64,000 bases of DNA from CAIMZW01 sp037135095 (GTDB lineage Bacteria > Actinomycetota > Actinomycetes > Nanopelagicales > Nanopelagicaceae). This document shows, piece after piece, positions 17,604-25,933 of the stretch; the first letter of the stretch is position 1; each line of letters starts with the position of its first letter. The notes beneath the pieces were generated by a model, which searched no databases, was not told the origin of the DNA, and worked only from the letters and a program-made list of their open reading frames with translations. The position numbers and the translations under genes are program-made. Location: contig JBAXKZ010000001.1 in NCBI GenBank assembly GCA_037135095.1, positions 74,220 through 138,219 of the forward strand, written 5' to 3'.

Positions 17604-18668
17604 TTACTTTGTTACGTCAACTGTTCCAGCGATAATTGCAGTGCCAAGAGCGCGAACTTCGCGCTGTAGAACTGCGTTTACCTTGGATGCTAATGAGTGG
17701 TAGCCAGAAAGTCCGGTTCCCTTGTTAGCCAATGTTCCAACATAAGTTGTGCTTGTGAACTTCTTCTTTGCTGTGTCTGTGATTACTGTAGTTACAGAAA
17801 CTCCGACACCCTTAAGAACGGAAGTCAAAAGAACTGACTTGTATTGTGGAACTTGTACGAAGCCATCTGAGTCAACCCAGATAACAACAGACTTATGTGA
17901 AGCCATTGAGTTGTTAGCAGTTGCGCCACCGAGTCCACCAGCTACTGGGAAGATTACATCTGCACCTTGTTGTTCGAAGTTCTTTGAGATCTGAAGTGCT
18001 TTTGCCTGATCAGAGAAGCCGCCGACGAAAGTTCCATCTGCCTTGACGGTATCCCAACCATAAACAACAACCTTCTTGCTCTTGAGCTTGTTGTAGTAAG
18101 CAACGCCCTTTGCAAAACCATCCATGTAGATGGTGACTGGTGGGATGTTTAATCCGCCATAAGTTGCAACTTTGCCGGTCTTAGAGAAACCAGCGGCAAG
18201 GTAGCCAGCTTGGAAAGCAGATTGGTTAGTACCGAAGGTCAAGCCCTTTAGGTTAGGAATTACAGTACCTGGGTACTGATCGCCCTTTGCGCCATGGTCC
18301 ATACCGTCTTGATCGACGATTGCGAACTTGGTACCTGGGTTAGCCTTTGCAGCATCAACAATTGCGCCGTTGATCAAGAATCCAACGCCGACAATGATTG
18401 TGCACTTAGCATCTACTAGCTTCTTAATATTTGGTGCGTAGTCAGCATCGCTGGTTGCAGCAAGATAAGAAACATCTGCAACGCTCTTTGCTGCTTGTGC
18501 GCCGGCCCATGCTGAAGCGTTAAATGACTTGTCGTCAACGCCGCCAGTATCGAGAGCTAAACAAGCCTTGATCTTGGTTGTGGCCGCAAAAGTTGCTGGT
18601 GCTACGGCGACAGCTGACACCATAGAGAACGCGGCAACGAACGTTATTACTTTAAATGACTTCTTCAA
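17604..18668 (-). CDS. BMP family nucleoside-binding protein (exported)
   Basis: Extracellular substrate-binding protein of the BmpA/PnrA/Med family, expected to capture nucleosides for the adjacent importer. 354 residues starting at a TTG codon (18666-18668) with a strong GGGAGGA ribosome site. The signal peptide has a Lys-rich N-end, a hydrophobic core and an AxA-like end (ATFAA) near residue 29. There is no lipobox cysteine; the Cys after KIKA is inside the first mature strand. The family motif DTGGVDDKSFN follows. The coupled hairpin downstream and the strong ribosome site are consistent with high expression relative to the rest of the operon. Confidence 0.9.
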   Translation of the reverse strand: MKKSFKVITFVAAFSMVSAVAVAPATFAATTKIKACLALDTGGVDDKSFNASAWAGAQAAKSVADVSYLAATSDADYAPNIKKLVDAKCTIIVGVGFLINGAIVDAAKANPGTKFAIVDQDGMDHGAKGDQYPGTVIPNLKGLTFGTNQSAFQAGYLAAGFSKTGKVATYGGLNIPPVTIYMDGFAKGVAYYNKLKSKKVVVYGWDTVKADGTFVGGFSDQAKALQISKNFEQQGADVIFPVAGGLGGATANNSMASHKSVVIWVDSDGFVQVPQYKSVLLTSVLKGVGVSVTTVITDTAKKKFTSTTYVGTLANKGTGLSGYHSLASKVNAVLQREVRALGTAIIAGTVDVTK

Positions 18669-18840
18669 GATTCCTCCCGAGGGTCCCCACTAAGTTATGG
18701 GGGTTGTGTAGGGCTACTTTATAGCCAATTGCGCGCTATTTTCCGCCACCTTCACTTTTAATTCAGGCAATTTTCGCCACATGAGAAGCTCCTGAGTAAA
18801 GTCTCAACCTAGGCTCGAATGTTCCATCAAATCGTAATAA

Positions 18841-19878
18841 TTACCGAAGGATTTGTAACTTTTCCGAAATAATTGCTGCCTTTGCCGCGGTAATTTTAAC
18901 TCTCGCCAATTTTGTCGCGGGGCTATTTGAAATATCGATCGCACCATCAGCGATTGAAAAGCGATGACCATAAACGCCTTTTACCTCATCGAGAATATCC
19001 GAAAGCGTTAGGTCATCTAGAGCAGTACGAATCAAGGTAAGAATTGCTAAATCGACGCGGTTGTTAACAGTTGCTAACAGAATCTTCTTGGCCGCGGCCG
19101 AAGCCAGAAAGTATTGCTCCGGAGCTTGTCCAATTAAGGCGATCTTATTTTTGCCAGAATTCACTTTTGTGATGGCGCTTATAACTTCGCCCGATGAGCC
19201 CCAAAGCGAAAAGATGATATCTACGCCAGCGGCTTTAAGTGCCGTCACATCTAAAGTTGGTGTGCCCTTGGGAATTCGAATAATTGCCTTCGCGCTCGCT
19301 TTCCCATATTTCGCCCCGGCGGCGAAATCTCTGGCCAGGATTGGATAATTCGAATCCTGCGGGTCGGCAATAAAACCGACCTTGCCGGTTTTTGAGGTTA
19401 TTGCAGCCAAAATTCCAGCCAAAAAAGCGCCCGCATTATGGTCAAAGACCACTGAAGTTACATTGACCATACCTACGGATTGGTCATTGATAATTGCAAA
19501 TTGGGTGTTGGGATATTCCTGACCGACAACTTGTAGCGCCGGCGAAAATGAGGACCCGACGGCGATAATTAAGTTATAGCCAGCCTTTGCCAAAAACCGA
19601 AGTCGGGTCTCGCGGTCACTTTCCGAACCATCGGTAACCATCTCCCGAAAATCAAGAGCAGAAAATTTAAAACTCTTTTTAGCGGTATCCACTCCTAAAG
19701 CCGCGGCATCGTTGATCGCACCATCACCTCGACCGCCGATGTCATAAATGATGGCGAATTTCTTGGTTATTGCAGCTTGAGCGGGGTTAACCTGGGAGAG
19801 CGAAAAAAGTGCGAGAACGGTCAGAAGCGCAAGGCGCTTTACTGACCTAGCCTTTAGGGACAAGTCCGATTGATTCAT
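18841..19878 (-). CDS. BMP family substrate-binding protein, second copy
   Basis: 345 residues from ATG 19878, overlapping the 3' end of trpS in another frame by about 30 bases; a longer frame reaching 19929 would lie further inside trpS and is unlikely. An N-terminal hydrophobic segment ends in PAQAA, a type I signal-peptidase-like site, with no lipobox. The mature part starts KKFAIIYDIGGRGDGAIND, matching the BMP family opening but with the DDKSFN stretch altered to GDGAIND. Its nearest transporter is the nucleoside importer next door, separated by about 170 bases, so it may widen that importer's substrate range. Ligand unknown. Confidence 0.8.
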   Translation of the reverse strand: MNQSDLSLKARSVKRLALLTVLALFSLSQVNPAQAAITKKFAIIYDIGGRGDGAINDAAALGVDTAKKSFKFSALDFREMVTDGSESDRETRLRFLAKAGYNLIIAVGSSFSPALQVVGQEYPNTQFAIINDQSVGMVNVTSVVFDHNAGAFLAGILAAITSKTGKVGFIADPQDSNYPILARDFAAGAKYGKASAKAIIRIPKGTPTLDVTALKAAGVDIIFSLWGSSGEVISAITKVNSGKNKIALIGQAPEQYFLASAAAKKILLATVNNRVDLAILTLIRTALDDLTLSDILDEVKGVYGHRFSIADGAIDISNSPATKLARVKITAAKAAIISEKLQILR

Positions 19879-20857
19879 AAGTCTTTGCCAAGGTCGAACC
19901 CGCCACCGAAGCCGCTTTTTCAGCGCCACTCTTTAGGATCCGCTGCAAATGGCTTGGGTCGGTTAGTAATTCTTGGGTACGTTCTCGGACTGGGCGAAGA
20001 TACTCAATAACCACTTCGGCAACGGCGGCCTTGAAGTCGCCATAACCTTTTCCGGCAAACTCATTTTCCAAGTCAGCGATACTTGATCCCGAGAGTGAAC
20101 TATGAATGGTTAGCAAGTTGGAGATTCCAGCTTTGTTTCTTTCGTCAAATTTAACTTCGCGCTCTGTGTCCGTAACAGCAGACTTAATCTTCTTCAAGTT
20201 AACTTCGGGAGCATCCAATAAATCAATTACGCCACCAAGTGAAGCTGTTGATTTACTCATTTTAGAAGTTGGATCCTGAAGATCATAAATTTTTGCGCCG
20301 GCTTTCATAATGAAAGGTTCAGGTACCACAAAAGTCTGGCCGTATTTGCTATTGAAACGTTGTGCTAGATCTCTGGTCAATTCCACATGCTGGCGCTGAT
20401 CTTCGCCTACTGGCACATAATTTGATTGGTACAACAAAATGTCGGCCGCCATCAACATCGGATAAGTGAAGAGACCTACAACAGTCCGATCCGTACCGGA
20501 TTTCTGTGACTTATCTTTGAATTGCGTCATGCGACTGGCTTCACCAAAACCGGTCATACATTCCATCACCCAAGCTAATTGATTATGAGCAGCAACGTGC
20601 GACTGAATAAAAAGAGTGCAAGTTTCCGGATCTAACCCCAAAGCTAATAACTGTGCGATTGAGGAGAGGGTACGAGTTCTTAGCTCAGCGGGGTCGGGGT
20701 CAACTGTCAAAGAATGAAGATCAACCACGCAGTAAAAGGCGTCGTGTTCATCTTGCATCGAGACCCAATTTTTTACCGCGCCTAGGTAATTTCCCAGGTG
20801 AAAGGAGCCCGCCGTTGGCTGAATTCCCGAAAGGACGCGCTTACGAATTGGAGTCAT
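19847..20857 (-). CDS. trpS: Tryptophan--tRNA ligase
   Basis: Class Ic aminoacyl-tRNA synthetase charging tRNA-Trp. The nucleotide-binding HLGN (in FHLGNYLGAV, the HIGH equivalent) and KMSKS (in SKMSKSTAS) motifs are present, with 336 residues from ATG 20857. That start has GGAAAG nine bases upstream and gives MTPIRKRVLSGIQPTAG; two further in-frame ATGs at 20866 and 20887 are possible. The 5' end overlaps the last codons of the CNNM-type gene and the 3' end overlaps the second BMP gene. Confidence 0.95.
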   Translation of the reverse strand: MTPIRKRVLSGIQPTAGSFHLGNYLGAVKNWVSMQDEHDAFYCVVDLHSLTVDPDPAELRTRTLSSIAQLLALGLDPETCTLFIQSHVAAHNQLAWVMECMTGFGEASRMTQFKDKSQKSGTDRTVVGLFTYPMLMAADILLYQSNYVPVGEDQRQHVELTRDLAQRFNSKYGQTFVVPEPFIMKAGAKIYDLQDPTSKMSKSTASLGGVIDLLDAPEVNLKKIKSAVTDTEREVKFDERNKAGISNLLTIHSSLSGSSIADLENEFAGKGYGDFKAAVAEVVIEYLRPVRERTQELLTDPSHLQRILKSGAEKAASVAGSTLAKTYESIGLVPKG

Positions 20858-22169
20858 GGTCGCCATCTTTCCATACTGGGGCCGCATCTCGAGAGATCAG
20901 TACCTGACCAGCACGCTTACCTTCTAACGTCAAAACTTTTAGATGTAAGCCATCTACTAGCAAGGTGTCATTTTCCTTTGGCAATCTTCCCAAGGCATGC
21001 ATTACATAACCACCTACAGTTTCATAAGGGCCTTCTGGTAATTTCATTCCGGTTTCATCAAAAAGATCTTCAAGTGAGATTAGGGCGTCAACTTCGAAAT
21101 CATCGGAGCCAAGCTGCGGGGTCACCTCATCAACTTCAATGTCATATTCATCCTGGATATCGCCAATCAAGGTCTCAACTAAATCTTCGAGTGTGACTAT
21201 GCCATCGGTTCCGCCATACTCATCTAATACAATCGCAATGTGGTGTCGCTTAGCCCGCATTTCAGTTAGGGCTGGCAGAACACCTTTTGTTCCTGGCAAG
21301 AATAGAACTGGGCGAATGAAATCCATTACTACCGCAGTGGGTGACGGCGCGTTTACCTGACTATTTAAGAGATCCCGAACATGGATGAAGCCGATAACTT
21401 CATCGCTACTGCCCCGAACCACTGGATAGCGGGAGTGAGATTTTTCAACCGCGCTTTTGATCGCTTCACCGATGGGCAAGCTGGCATCAAAAAAGTCCAC
21501 TTCGGTGCGAGGCACCATAATTTCATGAAGCGCCATCTCGCTGGCATTGAATACTTCTTCGACAATGTCGCGCTCTTCTGCGGTTAGAGCTGCGTGGCCG
21601 GTCACTAAATCAACGAGTTCAGCTTCAGAGATTTCGCTGCGCCGCTCCATGGAATTGAGGCCAAAGATTTTGACAACGGTGTCGGTAGATTTCGATAGCA
21701 ACCAGATGGCCGGGCGGAAAATCTTGGCAATTCGGTCGATGGTTGGTGCGCTAGCCAAGGCAATCTCTTCGGTACGAATTAGCGCCAGCCGCTTCGGAAC
21801 TAACTCCCCAAAAACCAAGGAAAAGTAGGCGATGACTCCGGTAAGACCTATTAGTGACAGGGTCGTACTCAGGCCGTGAGAGAGGCCTAAATCTTCCAGG
21901 CGCGGAATTACATACTTGCCTAGTCGCTCCGAGCCCAACGCGGCGGAGAGGAAACCACAAAAGGTAACACCTACCTGCGCAGCGGCCAGGAAGCGATTTG
22001 GATTTTTGGCCAAGAGCGCCACGCGAGCGCCACGGTGGCCCCGACCTTCGAGCTGGCGAACCTGAGAATCCCGAAGTGAGATCAGGGCGATCTCGGCCGC
22101 CACGAAGAGCCCGGCCAGGACGATAAAGAAGAAGACCAGGGCACAATCGCGAAGGACGCTGATCAGCAT
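20841..22169 (-). CDS. CNNM/CorC-type (HlyC/CorC) CBS-domain membrane protein
   Basis: 442-residue protein with an N-terminal DUF21 membrane domain (three to four hydrophobic segments within about 1-190), two CBS domains (about 205-330, including IVLDEYGGTDGIVTLEDLVE) and a C-terminal CorC/HlyC domain. Homologues are magnesium or cobalt efflux or homeostasis proteins, and some are annotated as hemolysins without evidence. MVPRTEVDFFD marks the start of the CBS pair. It overlaps trpS at its 3' end and diverges from the sugar-ABC ATPase gene. Transport role is by family only. Confidence 0.88.
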   Translation of the reverse strand: MLISVLRDCALVFFFIVLAGLFVAAEIALISLRDSQVRQLEGRGHRGARVALLAKNPNRFLAAAQVGVTFCGFLSAALGSERLGKYVIPRLEDLGLSHGLSTTLSLIGLTGVIAYFSLVFGELVPKRLALIRTEEIALASAPTIDRIAKIFRPAIWLLSKSTDTVVKIFGLNSMERRSEISEAELVDLVTGHAALTAEERDIVEEVFNASEMALHEIMVPRTEVDFFDASLPIGEAIKSAVEKSHSRYPVVRGSSDEVIGFIHVRDLLNSQVNAPSPTAVVMDFIRPVLFLPGTKGVLPALTEMRAKRHHIAIVLDEYGGTDGIVTLEDLVETLIGDIQDEYDIEVDEVTPQLGSDDFEVDALISLEDLFDETGMKLPEGPYETVGGYVMHALGRLPKENDTLLVDGLHLKVLTLEGKRAGQVLISRDAAPVWKDGDHDSNS

Positions 22170-22176
22170 GGTTTAA

Positions 22177-22294
22177 GGGTATCGGTACCCGAGGCGTACT
22201 TCCGTTCTGGGCACTTTCTGCTCTAATCTTGCCCTGCACTCATCAGAGTGAGTTTTACCTTCATCCAACGGATCGTCGGGCACGTACCTGCCCG
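22177..22294 (+). promoter_or_regulatory. Structured leader of the MsiK-type ATPase gene
   Basis: Three short perfect hairpins precede the gene: GGGTA-TCGG-TACCC (22177-22190), CACTC-ATCA-GAGTG (22237-22250) and CGGGCA-CGTACC-TGCCCG (22277-22294). The last abuts the Shine-Dalgarno region (GAGAAGGAG, 22294-22302). They lie in the divergent spacer with the CNNM gene. Function is not established; they may affect transcript stability or access to the ribosome site. Confidence 0.4.
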
Positions 22295-22312
22295 GAGAAG
22301 GAGTCATTTCAC

Positions 22313-23398
22313 ATGGCCTCAGTCGTATTTGATCAAGCATCCCGAATCTATCCCGGCACTACTAAGCCCGCGGTGGATAAATTAGATCTCGTCGTAAATG
22401 ATGGCGAGTTTCTTGTCTTAGTTGGTCCATCAGGTTGCGGTAAGTCCACCTCCCTCCGTATGTTGGCTGGTTTGGAAGAGATCGACACTGGCGCAATCCG
22501 AATTGGCGATCGCGATGTTACAAACGTGGCACCAAAAGATCGCGACATCGCAATGGTCTTCCAGTCTTACGCTCTTTATCCCCACATGTCCGTCGCTGAA
22601 AACATGGGCTTCGCTCTGAAGATCGCCGGCGTTGCAAAGGAAGAGCGCGATCGTCGCGTATTAGAAGCGGCAAAACTTTTGGACTTAGAGCCATACCTTG
22701 AGCGAAAGCCAAAGGCGCTATCAGGTGGTCAACGTCAGCGTGTAGCTATGGGACGCGCAATTGTTCGCGAGCCTCAGGTCTTCTTGATGGATGAGCCACT
22801 ATCAAACTTAGATGCAAAACTCCGCGTTGCAACTCGTACTCAGATCGCGGCCTTACAGCGTCGCCTTGGAATCACAACGGTTTATGTAACTCACGACCAG
22901 GTTGAAGCTATGACCATGGGCGATCGCGTTGCGGTTCTCAAAGATGGTTTGCTACAACAAGTCGATACCCCACGTAATTTGTACGACCACCCAAATAACG
23001 CTTTCGTTGCTGGATTCATTGGCTCCCCTGCCATGAACTTGCTAAACGCTCCAGTTTCAGGTGGCAAGGCAATGCTCGGCGACTTCGCACTGGATGTTCC
23101 ATCAGGAACCGGTCCAACCGTCACTGTTGGTATCCGACCTGAAGGCTTCACTCCAGCAACTTCTGGTTTCCACGTCTTGGTTGAAGTTGTTGAAGAGCTC
23201 GGCGCCGATGCCTTCGTTTATGGCAAGCCGGTCGATACCAACGTTAAATTCGCACAAGCTGGCGATGAGGGCGCACAAGTAATCGTTCGCTGGGATCCAA
23301 AGAATCCACCAAAGCCAGGTTCAACTGTGACTGTTGGAGCCATTCCTACAGCCATTCACTTGTTCGATGCTGAGACTGGCCTTCGAATTTCAAAGTAA
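22313..23398 (+). CDS. Sugar ABC transporter ATP-binding protein (MsiK/UgpC/MalK type)
   Basis: 361-residue ATPase that energises carbohydrate importers. ABC domain (1-240): Walker A GPSGCGKST, signature LSGGQRQRVAMGRAI, Walker B FLMDEPLSNLDA, switch His in YVTHDQ. A C-terminal TOBE/OB regulatory domain follows. The start at ATG 22313 has GAAGGAG ten bases upstream; the in-frame extension to 22229 has no support. No permease or binding-protein genes are adjacent, so it is probably a shared ATPase serving several sugar importers encoded elsewhere, as MsiK does in Streptomyces. A strong terminator follows. Confidence 0.92.
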   Translation: MASVVFDQASRIYPGTTKPAVDKLDLVVNDGEFLVLVGPSGCGKSTSLRMLAGLEEIDTGAIRIGDRDVTNVAPKDRDIAMVFQSYALYPHMSVAENMGFALKIAGVAKEERDRRVLEAAKLLDLEPYLERKPKALSGGQRQRVAMGRAIVREPQVFLMDEPLSNLDAKLRVATRTQIAALQRRLGITTVYVTHDQVEAMTMGDRVAVLKDGLLQQVDTPRNLYDHPNNAFVAGFIGSPAMNLLNAPVSGGKAMLGDFALDVPSGTGPTVTVGIRPEGFTPATSGFHVLVEVVEELGADAFVYGKPVDTNVKFAQAGDEGAQVIVRWDPKNPPKPGSTVTVGAIPTAIHLFDAETGLRISK

Positions 23399-23409
23399 TT
23401 ATGTAACTA

Positions 23410-23442
23410 AAAAAGCCCCGGCCATTGGTCGGGGCTTTTTTT
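23410..23442. terminator. Strong bidirectional terminator
   Basis: Stem of 14 pairs: AAAAAGCCCCGGCC (23410-23423), loop ATT, then GGTCGGGGCTTTTT (23427-23440), flanked by T-runs on the plus strand and A-runs that become T on the minus strand. It lies between the convergent ATPase gene (ends 23398) and icd (ends 23452) and should serve both. Confidence 0.95.
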
Positions 23443-23451
23443 AATTATTAG

Positions 23452-24666
23452 TTAAGCCATTGCCACTTTCAGATTCTCATCGATCGAAGCTAAGAAATCT
23501 TGAGTGGTCTGCCAAGGTGCATCTGGAGAAATGAGGATGGCAAGATCCTTTGTCATCTTTCCGGATTCAACGGTCTCGATACAAATACGCTCAAGAGTGG
23601 CTGCGAATTTCGCGAGCTCTGGATTGTTATCCAACTTCGCGCGATGCGAGAGCCCTTGGGTCCAAGCAAAAATAGAAGCGATTGGGTTGGTAGATGTTGG
23701 CTTTCCTTGTTGATGCATTCGGTAGTGACGAGTCACGGTTCCGTGAGCCGCTTCGGCTTCAACAGTACGACCATCTGGACTCATCAATACGCTGGTCATT
23801 AAACCAAGTGAGCCATAACCCTGTGCAACGGTGTCTGATTGAACGTCGCCGTCGTAGTTCTTGCAGGCCCAAACGTAACCTCCTGGCCAGCGTAGAGCAG
23901 TGGCAACCATGTCATCGATTAAACGATGTTCGTACTCAATGCCGGCGGCTTGGAACTTATCTTTGAACTCCGCATCGAATACTTCAGCAAAGAGGTCTTT
24001 GAATCGGCCATCGTAAGCTTTCAGAATAGTATTCTTGGTTGAAAGATAAACTGGGTAGTTTCGGTTGAGACCATAGTTCATCGATGCGCGAGCGAAGTCG
24101 CGGATTGATTCATCGAGGTTGTACATACCCATTGCGACGCCAGAGCCCGGGAAATCAAAGACATTGAATTCCATCGGAGCCGAACCATCTGTTGGTGTGA
24201 AGGTCATGGTTAGTTTTCCGGCTGAAGGTACGCGGAAATCCGTAGCCTTGTATTGATCGCCAAAAGCGTGACGACCAATAACGATCGGCTTAGTCCAATG
24301 TGGAACTAGGCGTGGCACATTGCTGATGATGATTGGCTCACGAAAAATAACGCCACCCAAGATATTGCGAACTGTTCCGTTCGGGGACTTCCACATCTGC
24401 TTTAAACCGAACTCTTCTACTCGAGCTTCATCCGGGGTGATCGTTGCGCACTTTACGCCGACGCCATGTTTTTGGATGGCATAAGCGGAATCGATCGTTA
24501 CTTGATCGTTAGTGGCATCACGATGCTCAATTCCGAGATCGTAATATTCAAGATTCACATCCAAATAAGGAAGAATTAGTTGGTCCTTGATGAATTGCCA
24601 GATAATTCTGGTCATCTCATCGCCATCTAGTTCGACGACTGTTCCCGTTACCTTGATCTTTGACAT
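23452..24666 (-). CDS. icd: Isocitrate dehydrogenase (NADP+), homodimeric eukaryote-like type
   Basis: Oxidative decarboxylation of isocitrate to 2-oxoglutarate in the TCA cycle. 404 residues; the N-terminus KVTGTVVELDGDEMTRIIW and the segments KSPNGTVRNILGG and AAHGTVTRHY are typical of the short NADP-dependent class II enzyme rather than the ~740-residue monomeric enzyme common in some actinobacteria. AGAAGGA precedes the ATG. Its neighbour mdh is another TCA gene and is 39 bases upstream. Confidence 0.95.
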   Translation of the reverse strand: MSKIKVTGTVVELDGDEMTRIIWQFIKDQLILPYLDVNLEYYDLGIEHRDATNDQVTIDSAYAIQKHGVGVKCATITPDEARVEEFGLKQMWKSPNGTVRNILGGVIFREPIIISNVPRLVPHWTKPIVIGRHAFGDQYKATDFRVPSAGKLTMTFTPTDGSAPMEFNVFDFPGSGVAMGMYNLDESIRDFARASMNYGLNRNYPVYLSTKNTILKAYDGRFKDLFAEVFDAEFKDKFQAAGIEYEHRLIDDMVATALRWPGGYVWACKNYDGDVQSDTVAQGYGSLGLMTSVLMSPDGRTVEAEAAHGTVTRHYRMHQQGKPTSTNPIASIFAWTQGLSHRAKLDNNPELAKFAATLERICIETVESGKMTKDLAILISPDAPWQTTQDFLASIDENLKVAMA

Positions 24667-24704
24667 TTCTCGTCCTTCTTATCCGGGTTAGTGGTTCCTA
24701 TAAA

Positions 24705-25661
24705 TTAGAGATCTTTAACATCAGCTTGTTTTGCCCGCACTGCCTCAGCGGCAGCCTTAAGCGCAGAAAGTTCGGAGTCAGTTAAGTTGCCCTCAACCAC
24801 TTTGCGTATTCCTGACTTTCCGATCTCGGCTTCAACGCCAAGATAGACACCACTAATTCCATATTCGCCATCGACCCATGCGCAGACTGGCATTACCGCG
24901 CCAGAATCTTCGATAACCGCTTTTGCCATGCGAGCGGCAGCCGCAGAAGGGGCGTAATAAGCAGAGCCTGTTTTTAGCAGTGCAACAACTTCAGCGCCAC
25001 CGTTACGGGTTCGATCGACAAGCTCAGCGATATCGGCTTCGCTCAAGAATGTTGTGAGCGGCTGACCATTGACCAAGCAGCGGCTTGGGACTGGAACCAT
25101 GGTGTCGCCGTGGGAGCCAAGTGTCAGAGTTTTTACGGAACTGACTGGTACCGCAAGTTTTTCGGCAACAAAGTAGGTAAAGCGAGCGGTATCCAACATT
25201 CCGGCTTGGCCCATCACGCGGTTCTTTGGAAACGCGGTTGCGAGTTGAGTTAACGCAGTCATTTCATCCAGTGGATTTGAAACCACGATGATGACCGCCT
25301 CGGGCGAATGTTTTGCAATATTTTCCGCAACGCCGCGAACAATGCCGGCATTGACTCCAATTAGATCCATACGACTCATACCCGGCTTGCGCGGTAAGCC
25401 AGCGGTGATGACAACGACATCGGAGTTGGCGGTTGCTTCATAGCCCGCGCCATCCGCAGTTGTGGTTGCACCGATTACTTTGGTTTCAAAACCTTCGATG
25501 GATCGCGATTGATTCATGTCTAAAGCCAGACCTTCAGGTTTGCCTTCAACAATATCGGTCAACACCACAGTTTCGAAGATGTCATATTCGGCTAAACGAA
25601 GTGCAGTGGTAGAGCCATAGAAACCAGCTCCGACTACGGTTACTTTCCCAGATCTGCTCAT
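24705..25661 (-). CDS. mdh: Malate dehydrogenase (LDH-like)
   Basis: NAD-dependent malate/oxaloacetate interconversion. 318 residues from ATG 25661, which has GAGAGGGA directly upstream; the longer frame to 25736 enters the DUF3017 gene. Motifs: nucleotide loop VVGAGFYGST, substrate arginines in LPRKPGMSR, VSNPLDEMT, and the catalytic histidine in GSHGDTMVP. The loop arginine pattern favours malate over lactate. Gene order folD-DUF3017-mdh is an arrangement I recall in other actinobacteria. Confidence 0.94.
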   Translation of the reverse strand: MSRSGKVTVVGAGFYGSTTALRLAEYDIFETVVLTDIVEGKPEGLALDMNQSRSIEGFETKVIGATTTADGAGYEATANSDVVVITAGLPRKPGMSRMDLIGVNAGIVRGVAENIAKHSPEAVIIVVSNPLDEMTALTQLATAFPKNRVMGQAGMLDTARFTYFVAEKLAVPVSSVKTLTLGSHGDTMVPVPSRCLVNGQPLTTFLSEADIAELVDRTRNGGAEVVALLKTGSAYYAPSAAAARMAKAVIEDSGAVMPVCAWVDGEYGISGVYLGVEAEIGKSGIRKVVEGNLTDSELSALKAAAEAVRAKQADVKDL

Positions 25662-25687
25662 TTTTCCCTCTCGATCACGGTTGAATA

Positions 25688-25933
25688 TTACTTGGCATGA
25701 GGCAAGGTCAACGCCACGGCAAAAAGCACTAGGCAAAGGCCCATTGGAATGAAAAGTTCGATTCGGCGACGCGGCGCAGATCGGAAATATTTTATTACAG
25801 CGTAAGTGCCAGTTCCCAAGGCAAGAAAAATTGCACCGGTCCGGACGCCGCCGAAAACGCCGATAGTCCCGCCTGTAACAATGAGAATTAGGGCTACCAC
25901 TCGGAGCCGACTCATTCCCAAGGAGTTAATCAT
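25688..25933 (-). CDS. DUF3017 family small membrane protein
   Basis: 81-residue protein with three hydrophobic segments (about residues 9-27, 29-44 and 60-77), a basic stretch around 48-56 (RSAPRRR) and a short tail. Size, topology and position between folD and mdh match the actinobacterial DUF3017 family; function is unknown. Its ATG overlaps the folD stop (ATGA), so it is translated with folD. Confidence 0.8.
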   Translation of the reverse strand: MINSLGMSRLRVVALILIVTGGTIGVFGGVRTGAIFLALGTGTYAVIKYFRSAPRRRIELFIPMGLCLVLFAVALTLPHAK

